From: Streptomyces sp. Sge12
Lineage (GTDB): Bacteria > Actinomycetota > Actinomycetes > Streptomycetales > Streptomycetaceae
Assembly: GCF_002080455.1 (NCBI RefSeq)
Contig: NZ_CP020555.1
Span: forward strand, 3,534,001 to 3,598,000
DNA length: 64,000 nt
Direction: 5' to 3'
The number at the start of each line of letters is the position of its first letter. Position 1 is the stretch's first letter. Both the position numbers and the translations under genes were made by a program. Positions 34,388-44,700 of this stretch are shown one piece after another. Under the pieces are notes generated by a model that saw only the letters and a list, made by a program, of their open reading frames with translations, did not search any database and was not told the DNA's origin.

Positions 34388-35632
34388 TCAGACGGCGTTC
34401 AGGTACGCGCTCCAGCCGCCGGCCGGCGGCTGACCCGGGCCCAGGCCCTGGAGCCGGGCGAGCACCTTGGGGTCCTGGACCTCCAGCCAGTCGGCGAACT
34501 GCCGGAAGGATACGAGGCGTACGTCCCTTTTGTCCGCCATGCCCTTGAAGGCTTCCTCGACGGCATCCATATAGATCCCGCCGTTCCACTCCTCGAAGTG
34601 GTTGCCGATGAACAGGGGCGCGCGGTTGGTCTCGTAGGCCCGCCGGAAGCCGCCGAGGTAGGTGGCCGTGGCCTGGGCGCGCCAGCCCGGGTAGTTGGCG
34701 GGCAGCCCCCGCGTGCTGTTCTTCGACTGGTTGGCGAGGATGTTGTAGTCCATCGACAGGACTTCGAAGGAGTGCCCGGGGAAGGGCAGCGACTGCAGCG
34801 GCAGGTCCCAGACGCCGGACCGGCGCACCGGCCAGACCTGGAGGCCGCCGGGCGAGCTGGAGTCGTAGCGCCAGCCCAGCCGCTGGGCCGTCGGCAGCAG
34901 GCTGTCCCGGCCGAGCAGGCAGGGGGTGCGGGCTCCCTTCAGCTCCTTGCCGTAGTCGAAGGGCAGGGGGTCGAGGTCGGTGAATCCGGTGTTCGTGCGC
35001 CAGTTGGTGACGAACGACACAGCCTGGTCGATCTCGCTCTGCCAGTCCTCCGGGGTCCACCTGCCGACGGAACCGGAACCGGCACAGAAGTGGCCGTTGA
35101 AGTGGGTCCCTATCTCGTGCCCGTCGAGCCAGGCCTCGCGGACGTACTTCAGGGTGGAGCGGATGTTCTCGTCCTTGAGGTATCCGATGTCCGAGGCCCC
35201 GGCGGGGTTGTTCGGCGGCCGGTAGAGGTGCCGCTTCGACTCGGGCAGCAGGTAGACGCCGGAGAGGAAGAAGGTCATGGCCGCGCCGTGGTCCTTGGCG
35301 AGCTTGAGGAAGCGCGGGAAGAGACCGTTGCCGATCTCGCCCGCGCCGTCCCAGCTGAAGACGACGAACTGCGGTGGGGTCTCGCCCGGCTGGAGCGGCA
35401 CGGGCGCGTCCGGCTGGTTCGGCTGCGGGCCGGTGTCGGCGGTGGAACCGTCGCCGATGGGCCTGGACACCGGCTCCTGACCGGGTTTCGGGCCGTTCGG
35501 GTGCTCGGCCGATCCGGGAGCGCCGGGACCCGGTCCGCCCGGTGAACCGCAGCCCGCGACACCCATCGCGGCGGCCGCACCGAGTCCCAGTCCCAGCAGC
35601 CCCCTCCGGCTGACTCCCCTGATGTCGCGCAT
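34388..35632 (-). CDS. Tat-exported lipoprotein with deacetylase-like fold
   Basis: 414 residues from ATG 35632. A twin-arginine signal VSRRGLLGLGLG (R9, R10) ends in lipobox GVAGC (C28), so it is a Tat-exported membrane-anchored lipoprotein. After a Pro-rich linker the domain (about 85-400) shows the NodB-like pattern FVVFSWDGAGE, HEIGTHFNGHF and late GNHFEEWN. The usual TFDDG of polysaccharide deacetylases is replaced by SWDGA, and metal-binding His residues are present, so activity is likely but altered. Substrate may be a peptidoglycan or teichoic sugar. Confidence 0.75.
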   Translation of the reverse strand: MRDIRGVSRRGLLGLGLGAAAAMGVAGCGSPGGPGPGAPGSAEHPNGPKPGQEPVSRPIGDGSTADTGPQPNQPDAPVPLQPGETPPQFVVFSWDGAGEIGNGLFPRFLKLAKDHGAAMTFFLSGVYLLPESKRHLYRPPNNPAGASDIGYLKDENIRSTLKYVREAWLDGHEIGTHFNGHFCAGSGSVGRWTPEDWQSEIDQAVSFVTNWRTNTGFTDLDPLPFDYGKELKGARTPCLLGRDSLLPTAQRLGWRYDSSSPGGLQVWPVRRSGVWDLPLQSLPFPGHSFEVLSMDYNILANQSKNSTRGLPANYPGWRAQATATYLGGFRRAYETNRAPLFIGNHFEEWNGGIYMDAVEEAFKGMADKRDVRLVSFRQFADWLEVQDPKVLARLQGLGPGQPPAGGWSAYLNAV

Positions 35633-35813
35633 GTCACCGTCCCCACTGTCGACCACCCATACCGACCCGATATCCATATAAACGGACAATCAGATCGGAC
35701 ATGCGAGCTGACACGGTGATTCCCGCGCGTCTTGTATTTAGTTGGGGAGAACCGTAACGACCTGTAACAGTCCCTCGATCGGGCGCGGCGGGCCCGGCGG
35801 GCCCGGCGGCGGA

Positions 35814-36518
35814 TCAGGCGCCGAACGCCTTGGACTTGCCCTTCACCGGCTTGGCCCCGGCCAGCAGATGGGCCGGGACCAGGTCCCGGGCCGGCTCGCT
35901 GTAGCCCACCGAGACGAGCTTGTCGCCCTGGAAGGTGAAGGACGTCATCGAGGCGAGCGTGCACTGCCGGCGCCGCGGGTCGTGCCACAGCCGGCGCTTC
36001 TCCGCGAAGCTGCGCACGATCCAGATCGGCAGCTGGTGGCTGACCGCCACCGCCTCGCGGCCGCGGGCCGCGTCGCGCGCCGCCTCCAGCGCGCTCATCA
36101 TCCGGACCACCTGCTCGACGTACGGCTCGCCCCACGACGGCTTGAACGGGTTCGTCAGGTGCTTCCAGTTGCCGGGCTTGCGCAGCGCGCCGTCACCGAC
36201 GCCGAAGGTCTTGCCCTCGAAGACGTTCTCCGCCTCCAGCAGCCGGGCGTCGGTCGCCAGGTCCAGGCCGTGCACCTTGGCGATCGGCTCCGCCGTCTCC
36301 TGCGCCCGCTCCAGCGGGGAGGACACCACGTAGGCGATGTCGCGGCCCTTGAGGTGCTCGGCGACCCGGTCCGCCATCTGCCGGCCCAGCTCGGAGAGGT
36401 GGTATCCGTCACGACGCCCGTAGAGCACACCGTCCGGGTTGTGCACCTCGCCGTGGCGCACCAGGTGCACGACGGTCAGGTCGGGGGTGGCGGGCGTGGG
36501 GGGCGTGCTGCTGCTCAT
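35814..36518 (-). CDS. Histidine phosphatase (phosphoglycerate-mutase-like)
   Basis: 234 residues. [10 protein letters not shown] (about 21-30) carries the catalytic His, [13 protein letters not shown] and [11 protein letters not shown] the second His region. It belongs to the broad histidine phosphatase superfamily; no sign that it is a true glycolytic mutase. Its ATG overlaps the hemL stop by 4 bp, and the pair is conserved in Streptomyces. The substrate is unknown. Confidence 0.88.
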   Translation of the reverse strand: MSSSTPPTPATPDLTVVHLVRHGEVHNPDGVLYGRRDGYHLSELGRQMADRVAEHLKGRDIAYVVSSPLERAQETAEPIAKVHGLDLATDARLLEAENVFEGKTFGVGDGALRKPGNWKHLTNPFKPSWGEPYVEQVVRMMSALEAARDAARGREAVAVSHQLPIWIVRSFAEKRRLWHDPRRRQCTLASMTSFTFQGDKLVSVGYSEPARDLVPAHLLAGAKPVKGKSKAFGA

Positions 36519-37837
36519 GCGGTGGCCTCCGCGGCGGCTCGGGCGGCGGCCGGCAGTGCCGCCGCGATGCGCTCGATCGCCTTCTCGTCGTGGGCGGTGG
36601 ACACGAACCAGGACTCGAAGGCCGACGGCGGCAGGTAGACGCCCTGCGCCAGCATCGAGTGGAAGAACCCGTTGAAGCGGAAGCTCTCCTGCTTCTTCGC
36701 GTCGTCGTAGTTGCGCACTTCGTCCTCGGTGAAGAAGACGGAGAACATGTTGGACGCGGTCTGCAGCCGGTGCGCCACGCCCTCCTTGGCGAGGGCGCCG
36801 GTGACCAGGCCCTGGATCTCCTTCGAGACCGCGTCGACCTTCTCGTACGCGGCCGCGTCGAGCAGGCGCAGCTGCGCGAGACCGGCGGCGGTGGCGATGG
36901 GGTTACCGGAGAGCGTGCCGGCCTGGTAGACCGGACCGGCCGGAGCCAGGTGGCCCATGACGTCGGCGCGGCCGCCGAAGGCCGCGGCGGGGAAGCCGCC
37001 GCCCATGACCTTGCCGAAGGTCATCAGGTCGGGCTTCACCCCGTCGACGCCGTACCAGCCGGCGCGGGAGGTACGGAAGCCCGTCATCACCTCGTCGGAG
37101 ATGTAGAGCGCGCCGTTCTCGCGGCAGAGGTCCGCGAGGCCCTGGTTGAAGCCCTCTGCGGGAGTGACCACGCCCATGTTGCCGGGCGCCGCCTCGGTGA
37201 TCACGCAGGCGATCTCACCGGGGTGCGCGGCGAAGGCGGCACGTACCGCTTCGAGGTCGTTGTAGGGGAGGACGATCGTGTCGCCGGCCTGCGCACCCGT
37301 CACACCGGGGGTGTCCGGCAGGGCGAAGGTCGCCAGACCGGAACCGGCGGCTGCCAGCAGCGCGTCCACGTGACCGTGGTAGCAGCCGGCGAACTTCACG
37401 ACCTTGGCGCGACCGGTGAAGCCGCGGGCCAGCCGGATCGCCGACATGGTCGCCTCGGTGCCGGACGAGACCAGGCGGACCTGCTCCACGGGCTGGATGC
37501 GCGCGACGATCTCCTCCGCCAGCGCCACCTCGCCCTCACCGGGCGTACCGAAGGACGTACCACGGGCGACGGCCGCCTGGACGGCCTCGATCACCTCGGG
37601 GTGCGAATGGCCGAGGATCATCGGTCCCCACGAGCACACGAGGTCGACATACTCACGACCGTCGGCATCGGTGAGGTACGGACCGGTCCCGGACACCATG
37701 AACCGGGGCGTACCGCCCACGGCGCGGAAGGCGCGCACGGGAGAGTTCACGCCGCCGGGGGTCACGAGGGAGGCGCGCTCGAAGAGCGTCTGCGAAACTG
37801 GGGCTTCATACGGGTACGGGTAGCTCACACCAGCCAT
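36515..37837 (-). CDS. hemL: Glutamate-1-semialdehyde 2,1-aminomutase
   Basis: 440 residues. PLP-binding lysine K276 in [35 protein letters not shown] and [11 protein letters not shown] are class III aminotransferase motifs. It makes 5-aminolevulinate for haem, fitting with the nearby cytochrome c maturation genes. Start at ATG 37837 is assumed; a GTG at codon 4 is an alternative. Confidence 0.94.
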   Translation of the reverse strand: MAGVSYPYPYEAPVSQTLFERASLVTPGGVNSPVRAFRAVGGTPRFMVSGTGPYLTDADGREYVDLVCSWGPMILGHSHPEVIEAVQAAVARGTSFGTPGEGEVALAEEIVARIQPVEQVRLVSSGTEATMSAIRLARGFTGRAKVVKFAGCYHGHVDALLAAAGSGLATFALPDTPGVTGAQAGDTIVLPYNDLEAVRAAFAAHPGEIACVITEAAPGNMGVVTPAEGFNQGLADLCRENGALYISDEVMTGFRTSRAGWYGVDGVKPDLMTFGKVMGGGFPAAAFGGRADVMGHLAPAGPVYQAGTLSGNPIATAAGLAQLRLLDAAAYEKVDAVSKEIQGLVTGALAKEGVAHRLQTASNMFSVFFTEDEVRNYDDAKKQESFRFNGFFHSMLAQGVYLPPSAFESWFVSTAHDEKAIERIAAALPAAARAAAEATA

Positions 37838-37970
37838 GGTCTCAGAGGCCGCGACAGACTTGCGGACGGGCGTTTCACCGCGTCGCCGCGGGGGAGGTCA
37901 CTGCCATGATGATCAGGCTGCGTGGCGGGGGCCGCGGGGCCGGGGCAAGCAAGACCAGTCGGGTGGAGAT

Positions 37971-38570
37971 ATGCAACGCGGTGGTGGACCGGGCGAGGGA
38001 ACGGACGGCCTCGATCCGCAGCGCGCCCGCGAGGCCCGCCGCCGGGGCAAGCACCGCCGCCGCGGAACGGAGGCGGCCGATGCCGTCCCCGTGCCCACGA
38101 CCCCGTCGGACGACCTTCCCAAGGGCCGCGGCATGGGCGTGACGTACAAGTACTTCGGCGCCCCAGACGGTGCCACGGCGGCCCGGGTCCCGGTCACGAT
38201 GCGGCCGGAGGAGCTCGGCGGCGACGAGCTCGGCATGGGCGGCCTCTTCACGAAGATCAAGCCGGAGACGGTGGCCGCGATGGTCCTGACCGGCATCGAG
38301 GGCATACCCCTGCACAAGGTGCCCCCGCTGGAACTGGTCGTCCTCCACCCCGACTACGCGGTGGTCAAGCTCCCCATGACGGTGGTCGACCCGCTGCGCG
38401 GGATCGGCGAGGAATCGGTGGGCGCGGCAGCCTTCATCTGGTCCACGGTCCCGGACCGCGGCGGCCCGAGCGACGCCTTCAACGTCTACCAGCTCCTGCA
38501 CGAGTGGCAGGACTTCAGCCACCGCCTCCACGAGGCCGGCCACCAGCCGTACTGCCTCGTCTGGCCCTGA
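37971..38570 (+). CDS. Conserved actinobacterial protein of unknown function
   Basis: 199 residues from ATG 37971 preceded by GGTGGAG. A basic, disordered N terminus (RRRGKHRRRG near 25-34) is followed by a compact domain (about 55-199) with KYFGAPDGATAARVPVTMRP, LELVVLHPDYAVVKLPMTV and a Trp/His-rich end HEWQDFSHRLHEAGHQP. I recognise no family. Divergent from hemL with about 130 bp between the starts. Confidence 0.75.
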   Translation: MQRGGGPGEGTDGLDPQRAREARRRGKHRRRGTEAADAVPVPTTPSDDLPKGRGMGVTYKYFGAPDGATAARVPVTMRPEELGGDELGMGGLFTKIKPETVAAMVLTGIEGIPLHKVPPLELVVLHPDYAVVKLPMTVVDPLRGIGEESVGAAAFIWSTVPDRGGPSDAFNVYQLLHEWQDFSHRLHEAGHQPYCLVWP

Positions 38571-39274
38571 CCGGAGCCGGTGCGCGGGGCGGCCTGTGCC
38601 GCCCGACGCCGTGGGAGCAGAGGTCTTCCCGCACGGTGGATCACGCGGGTCCGCAGGAGCGAGTCCCGCCGCATCTCCCGAGAGACGCGCCCCCTGCGTA
38701 TCCCCGCCCGCGACGAGGCAGCGGTCGATCCCGCCAATGACGGCCCCGGCCCCTCCCGGCAGACCCGCCGCGATGCGGACCGGCCGCGCCGGCGCCCGAC
38801 GCGCAGGCTCGGGGCGGGCCGCAGCGCCGCCACCGGGCACGAGGCGGTCCAGCGGGCGACCGCGCGCCGGTCCCGGGGGCCGACGCGGGACACGGGTTGC
38901 GGGTCAGCGGCCCCGGCGACCGCTTCGAGCGGGAGGCCGAGGCCAACGCGAGCCGGGTCATGACCGGGGCCGCGCCCGTCCAACGCGCCGCCCGCGACGA
39001 ACACGGCACGCACGGCACGCACCACCCGCACGGCCCGGGCGCCGTCGCACTGAAGGGGCCGGAAGGCAGAGACCAATTCAAGCCATATTTGGCGCTTCGT
39101 CAACTGGTGTCGTGCGTACCGGGGTTAACCGTTCCAGGCACTGTCGAAACGAAAGCGTGCGGTTGTGCGGGGAACACCCGATCGATCCTCAGGAGTGCCG
39201 ATTTCCGGACGCCAGGGCAAGGGCCCTCTTTGCCCTGGCGTACAACCTGACCGACTATGGCCCTGCCGCTCGGG
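38571..39274. other. Gene-poor 700-bp region next to the injection-system cluster
   Basis: No intact gene is supported. It contains the decayed DUF4157-like stretch at about 38879-39055 and, from 39060 on, sequence of lower GC (about 55% rather than 72%) that looks like recently acquired or relict DNA. Confidence 0.6.
38879..39055 (+). pseudogene. Fragment resembling a DUF4157 (eCIS-core-associated) protein
   Basis: The frame reads GHGLRVSGPGDRFEREAEAN, ASRVMTGAAPVQRAARDEHG. Such a pattern, s-x-P-x-D-x-x-E-r-E-A-d-x-x-A-x-x-V-M followed by PVQR, is the standard preamble of DUF4157 proteins, which are linked to extracellular-type contractile injection systems. The rest of the domain (with its HxxH-type motif) is missing and stops or frameshifts surround it. 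Similarity is by eye only. The PVQR element is shared with the large repeat protein of the cluster (50573). Confidence 0.45.
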
Positions 39275-40681
39275 TCACCGGAGGTCGCTCAGCACGCCGC
39301 TCACGTTGAGCACCTCGTGACACTCCTGCGCCTGACGGCCGGTGGCCGGCGTGCCTGGCTTTGCACAGGTCACCTGAACGGTCACAGTCTGGCTCTCGGT
39401 GATGCTGATGGGGGTGACCCAGTGGTAGTCCTGGTTGCGGAACGTCTCCAGCGCGATCGTTGTGATCTTGCGGTCGCCGAAGTCGATGGTCACCACTCCC
39501 TCGTCGCCCTGGAAGTTCGCGACAACGATGTCCGTGATCCCGAAGGCCTTGCCCGCGGGCACCGTGTAGGTACCGGTCTTGGTCTGCCCACCGCCGGTCT
39601 GCAGGTCGATGGTGGCCGAGCTCTGCTGTCCCGCGGTCCCGGCAGCGCCGCCTCCGGGGCCCGTGCCGGTACCGCCGCCCGGGGCGGCTCCGCCCGCTCC
39701 GGGCTGGGTGCCCTTGCCGCCGCCGCCCGGCTGCTTGCCGTCGCCGGTCACCGGGGTCTGCCCGTTCAGGTCCGCGCTGGGCGTCGGCTTCTTCTGGACC
39801 GCTTGGTCGGCGGCCTCCTTGGCCGTGCTGCGCACTGCCGGACGCACCAGCAGGAACCAGGCGAGCAGCAGCGCGAGCAGCGCGGCCAGTACCGCGAGCA
39901 GCCAGGTCGGGAAGATCGGAATCTGGACGAACTCCAGGTCCAGCGAAGCCCGGACGGGCTCCTGCTCCTGCCGCTCCTTGACTTCCTTGGCGTCCCTGGA
40001 GTCCTTGGCGTCACCGCTGCCACCGTCGGCACCGTCGCCGGATCCGGCTTCGATTTCGGCCACGGCGACCGTGAACGGCCAGGTCACCGGGGTCCCGAAC
40101 CACACCGGCCGACCGGTGCGGACCCGCATCCCCACCTCCGCCGACTCCCCCGGCTCCAGCTTCAGGTCCGTGGGCGTGAAGGCGAACTTCAGCTCCTCCC
40201 CCGGCTGGGCGGGCGTGAAGCCCAGCCGCACCGGGCAGTTGCCCTCGTTGCGCACGGCCAGTCGATAGCGTCCGCGCAGCCAGCCGCGGCGCCGTCTGGG
40301 AGCGCTCTCAGCCCGCAACTCCCGGAATTCCTCGATGTGCACGGTGGTTTCGGGGACCCGTACCGCCTCGGGCTGCTCGGTGGGCAGCACGCGCACGGCG
40401 AGCGGCACGTCCCCCGCGCGGACCTGCGATGAGCGCGGCGGTGCCAGACGGATCGTCACCGTTTCCGAGGTGCCCGGGTAGAGCGAGACCCGCTCGGGTT
40501 CCACCGTGGTCCAGGCAGCGCAGTCGCCGACGACTTCCAAGCGGTACGCCTCGACGATGTCGCTGTCGTTGCGGACGGTCAGGGTGGTGGATGCGGTACC
40601 GCCCGGCGTCACCGATACCGGCGGGATCGAGATGTCGAGGCCGGGCGCGCCAGGGCTTGAAGAGGCTGCTGGGGATGTCAC
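39275..40681 (-). CDS. Membrane-anchored CIS partner protein (CisA-like)
   Basis: 468 residues from a GTG start. N-terminal half (about 15-225): two Ig-like domains, the first of NEW3/CARDB style (TVRNDSDIVEAYRLEVVG, VRLGFTPAQPGEEL). Then one strong transmembrane segment (about 255-280, FPTWLLAVLAALLALLLAWF), a Gly/Thr-rich linker (about 310-345) and an external C-terminal beta domain (about 350-468). This matches the membrane protein encoded divergently at the edge of Streptomyces CIS clusters, reported as needed for CIS attachment to the membrane (CisA). Assignment rests on position and architecture; no Shine-Dalgarno is obvious. Confidence 0.7.
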   Translation of the reverse strand: MTSPAASSSPGAPGLDISIPPVSVTPGGTASTTLTVRNDSDIVEAYRLEVVGDCAAWTTVEPERVSLYPGTSETVTIRLAPPRSSQVRAGDVPLAVRVLPTEQPEAVRVPETTVHIEEFRELRAESAPRRRRGWLRGRYRLAVRNEGNCPVRLGFTPAQPGEELKFAFTPTDLKLEPGESAEVGMRVRTGRPVWFGTPVTWPFTVAVAEIEAGSGDGADGGSGDAKDSRDAKEVKERQEQEPVRASLDLEFVQIPIFPTWLLAVLAALLALLLAWFLLVRPAVRSTAKEAADQAVQKKPTPSADLNGQTPVTGDGKQPGGGGKGTQPGAGGAAPGGGTGTGPGGGAAGTAGQQSSATIDLQTGGGQTKTGTYTVPAGKAFGITDIVVANFQGDEGVVTIDFGDRKITTIALETFRNQDYHWVTPISITESQTVTVQVTCAKPGTPATGRQAQECHEVLNVSGVLSDLR

Positions 40682-40849
40682 ACCACGACGCTATGACGGA
40701 GCCCACGCCTCCTCCACGGACACGAGGGCAACGCCCCGGGCAACCCGGATGCCCCCAAGGACTCTCCTCAATTACGAGTGCCCAACCTCCTGTTGATCAT
40801 TCCTCTCCATCCGTAACCCCACATACGCATCATGGAACAGGTACGACAC
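40682..40849. promoter_or_regulatory. Divergent promoter region between the membrane partner and the regulator
   Basis: About 168 bp between two divergent starts. It has a lower-GC patch at 40768-40830. No clear operator dyad was found. Confidence 0.35.
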
Positions 40850-41515
40850 ATGACCCAGACTCAGCACAACCGACCCGTCACCTCATCCGGCGCCGGCGAA
40901 CGGGTCACCGTGGCCGTCTACGCACCGGACCCGATCCTGCACGTCGGGGTCGTCCACCAGTTGCGCCAGCGACCCGAGATCGAGCTCGTCGACGTCGCCG
41001 ACAGCGCGCAGGTCTCGCTCGTCGCGGTGGACAGCGTGGACGACGAGACGGCCGCCCTGCTCTACCGGCTGCGGCACGACACCAGCACGCGTACCGGGCT
41101 CGTGGTCGGCACGTTCGAATCGGGGGACGCCTTGCAGCGGGCCATCGAATGCGGGGTCACCGCGGTGCTGCGACGCAGCGAGGCCGATCAGGACCGGCTG
41201 CTGCGCCTGGTCCTGGCGATAGCCAACGGCGAGGGAGTACTCCCCGGCGACCTGCTCGCCAAGCTCCTCGACCACGTGGGCAGCCTGCAGCGTTCCCCCC
41301 TCGACCCGCACGCCGTGTCCCTGTCCACCCTGACCGCGCGCGAGGCCGACATGCTGCGCCTGGTGTCGGAGGGCCTGGACACCGCGGAGATCGCGCGCAA
41401 GACCTCGTACTCCGAACGGACCGTCAAGAACGTGCTGAGCGAGATCATCACGCGGCTGCACCTGCGCAACCGCACCCATGCGGTCGGCTACGCCCTGCGC
41501 AACGGGCTGATCTGA
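40850..41515 (+). CDS. LuxR-type response regulator with an atypical receiver domain
   Basis: 221 residues from ATG 40850 (ACAGG 6-8 nt upstream); 40832 is an alternative ATG. The C-terminal LuxR/NarL helix-turn-helix (about 150-212; LTAREADMLRLVSEGLDTAEIA, SERTVKNVLSEIITRL) is intact. The N-terminal receiver keeps the fold (VAVYAPDPILHVGVVHQLRQR, AIECGVTAVLRRSEADQDRL), but the first acidic pair reads PD rather than DD and the phospho-Asp position follows SLVAVD. Phosphorylation may thus be lost. Located between the membrane partner and the main operon, it is the likely CIS regulator. Confidence 0.8.
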   Translation: MTQTQHNRPVTSSGAGERVTVAVYAPDPILHVGVVHQLRQRPEIELVDVADSAQVSLVAVDSVDDETAALLYRLRHDTSTRTGLVVGTFESGDALQRAIECGVTAVLRRSEADQDRLLRLVLAIANGEGVLPGDLLAKLLDHVGSLQRSPLDPHAVSLSTLTAREADMLRLVSEGLDTAEIARKTSYSERTVKNVLSEIITRLHLRNRTHAVGYALRNGLI

Positions 41516-41725
41516 CCGTGCGGAGGGAGCCGGCAGCGGAAGCCGGATCCCGGACCGCTTGGTCCGCCCGCCCCGGCCGCCCCGGCGGCCCGCACGCCCA
41601 CTGCCCGAAAGCGCACCCGTCGCTTCCCCCGGGTGCGGCCCCGCGGCCCTGCCCGCCCCGCGTACCGGGACGCACAGTGGCGGCGTCATACCTGAATGCT
41701 GTACCTGACTGTGAGGTGGACCGTG

Positions 41726-44700
41726 ATGGGCACGGGTGGCTCTGGCAGTCGTCGACGCCGCTGGGGGAGGGCCGGCGCGCCACTGCTGCTGCTGGTCCCC
41801 CTGCTCGCGGTGACGGCGGCCACCGGCCCGGGCGACGCCGAGGCGCGCCCCCTGGCGGCCGACGCCGGTGACGGCAGGGTCGTGTACGCCGGCACGCGCC
41901 ACCGGAGCCTCGGCAAGGTGGCGACCGGCAAATCCACCACCCCGCTGTTCGGCGAGGGGCCGGTCCATCTGGACACCCAGCCCGCCGCACTCGGCGACCA
42001 GTTGGTGTTCGCGAGCCGCCGCGACGAGCGGGCCCCGCAGGTCTACCTGCGCTCCGCCGACGGCTCCGTACGCCGCCTGACCAGCGGCCTGGACGCGGCG
42101 AACCCCCGGCTGACCCCGGACGGCCGGTCGGTCGTCTTCGACTCCGCCCAGAGCGCCCCAACCGGCGGCATTCAGCGCGACCTGTGGCTGGTGCGCACCG
42201 ACGGCACCGGCCTCACCCGGCTCACCGACTCCCCCGCGAACGAGGAGCACCCCACGGTCTCGCCGGAGGGCGGACGCCTGGCGTACTCCTCCGACAGCGA
42301 CCGGGCCGCCGGGCGGCAGGTCTACGTACGCCCCCTGCGCGGCGGCGCCGCCACCCGCGTCACCGACCCCGCGAACGGCACGGCCACCGAGCCGGTGTGG
42401 AACCCGGTGGACAACCCGGCGAACCGGGACGTCATCGCCTACACCGCCACCCCGACCGCCGCCGACTCGGCCGGGCCCCGCCTGCGCTGGACCGACGGGC
42501 GCGGCGGCGGTCCGCTGCTGGCGGGCGCCCAGGCCAACTGGCGTACCCACGGGGCAGCGTGGCTGCCCGACGGGAACGGCGTGCTCTTCCTCAGCCCCGA
42601 CCGCACCTGTGACTGCGAGGGCGACTGGGACCACGTCTTCCAGGTGCCCGCGCATGCGGCGGACACGCCCAAGGTCGTGCTCAGCGAGAACCGCGAGGTC
42701 GGCCCGCCCACCTGGCTCGGCCCGCTGAACGGCGGCGGCGTCGTGGTCGAGCGGATCTCGGCGGCGGGGCCGCACGTGGTGACCCTCCAGGACGCCCGGA
42801 CGGACGGCTCCGACCCCCGGGACCTCAACCTGACCATCCTCAAGGAGGATCCGGCGGCCGACAGCAACACCGACCCGGCCAAGGACCCGCTGTTCCAGCC
42901 CGCCGCCGGCTTCGACCCGTGGACCGAGCGGCAGAACTACACGCCCGACGGGCGCCGGATCGTACTGACCCGCTTCGAGGACACCCGCGACGGCCGGATC
43001 GAACGGATCTGGATGGCGGACGCCGACGGCACCAACGAGGCGGCCCTGCCGCTCGCCGGCCGCGGCCCCAAGGACTGGGACACCGACCCGACGTTCTCCC
43101 CCGACGGCAAGTTCCTGGCCTTCACCCGGACCTCACCCGGCGGGGTCGGCGGCGCCGCGGGCCCCGCGCGCATCCTGATCGCGGACGCGGCCACCGGCGC
43201 GATCCGCGGCGAGATCACCCCGCCCGCCGGGACGGACCGGCTCGGCGACGCCCAGCCCACCTGGTCCTCCGACGGAACGACCCTGGCCTTCACCCGGAAC
43301 CTCGTCATCAACGGCCGCGGCGGCAACAAGCACATCTGGACCGTGCCCGTGGACCACCTGGACCGGCAGCGCGACCTGAGCGCCACCCTGTGCCCCGGCG
43401 CCTGCGAAGTCATCGACGACAGCCCCGCCTTCTCCCCGGACGGCGCCACCATCGCCTTCAACCGCAAGAACGGCGGCGGACGCGTCGACGAGCGCAGCGG
43501 CATCCTGCTCGCCTCCGCGGCCGGCGGCGGTGTCTGCCGGGTCCTGCTGCCCGACGCCGCCCGCGACGTGCCGGGGGCCTGCGGCCGGGAACTGCCCGAA
43601 CCCACGGCCAAGGGCCCGTTCCAGCCGCGCGACGCCGCGTGGACCGCCGACGGCAAGAGCCTGGTGCTCAGTGCCCGCGGCTCCCGCGCCCCCAACAGCC
43701 CGGAGAAGCTGAAGCTGGTGGACGTGGCCACCGGCGACCACAACCTGCTCGTCACCGGCCTGCCGGGCCGCCAGAAGGAGCCCGGCGTACAGCAGTCCGT
43801 GGACCTCGCGGTGCGGGCGCCCGAGAAGGCCCCGCCGCTCACCGTCGGGAACACCACCACCGTCCGCGTGGACGTCGTCAACCAGGGCCCGGCGGCCTCG
43901 CCCGGTACCCGGCTGACCGTCGCACCGCCGCTCGGCGTAGGCGTCACCACGCTCACCGCGCCCGGCGCCACATGCGACGCCGCCGCGCTGACCTGCACCT
44001 TGGGCGTGGTGCCCCCCGGCAAAACGGTCCCCGTCACCGTCACCCTCACCGGTGTCACCCCCGGGGACCAGCCGGTGGACTGGTCGGTCACCGGCACCGT
44101 GATCGACCCCCGCCCCAGCGACAACTCCGGCCGGACCGTCGTGCCGGTGCGCGAGGCACCCGTACCCCCGAAGCCGACCCCCACCCCGCCGACGCCGACC
44201 CCGGCCCCGCCGACGACCCCGCCCGCGCCGGAGCCGCCCGCGCCCCCGGCCGGCCCCGGACTGAGCATCACGGCGCAGCCCAACCCCGGCTACGTCGGCG
44301 GCCGCGTCGTCGTCACGTACACCGTCCGCAACGGCCGCAACGCCCTGGCCACCGGCCTGCGGCTGCGCATCGGGCTCCCGCAGGGGATACCGAGCGCCGG
44401 GATGCCCCCGGGCTGCGACGCGTCCGGCCAGTGCTCCCTGCCCGACCTGGCGCCGGGCGCCCGGACCGTCCTGCGGGTCGTCCTCAACCCGGACAAGGCG
44501 CTCACCGCTCAGGTGACCGGCGACCTGACCACGACCGGCACGGACGCCGACCCCCGCGACAACACCGCCCGGCAGCAACTGCGCATCCTCCAGCCGCGCA
44601 TCGTCGCCGTGCCGCCGATCGGCAAGCCCGGCTTCGTCACCTCCGTGCGCGGCGAGGACTTCCCGCCCGGCGTGCCGGTGCGGTTCACGTGGAAGCCGGG

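Noticed and set aside
37836..37970. Extended N terminus for the gene at 37971
   Set aside because: The earlier codons have no ribosome site and an unlikely composition; the ATG at 37971 has GGTGGAG upstream.
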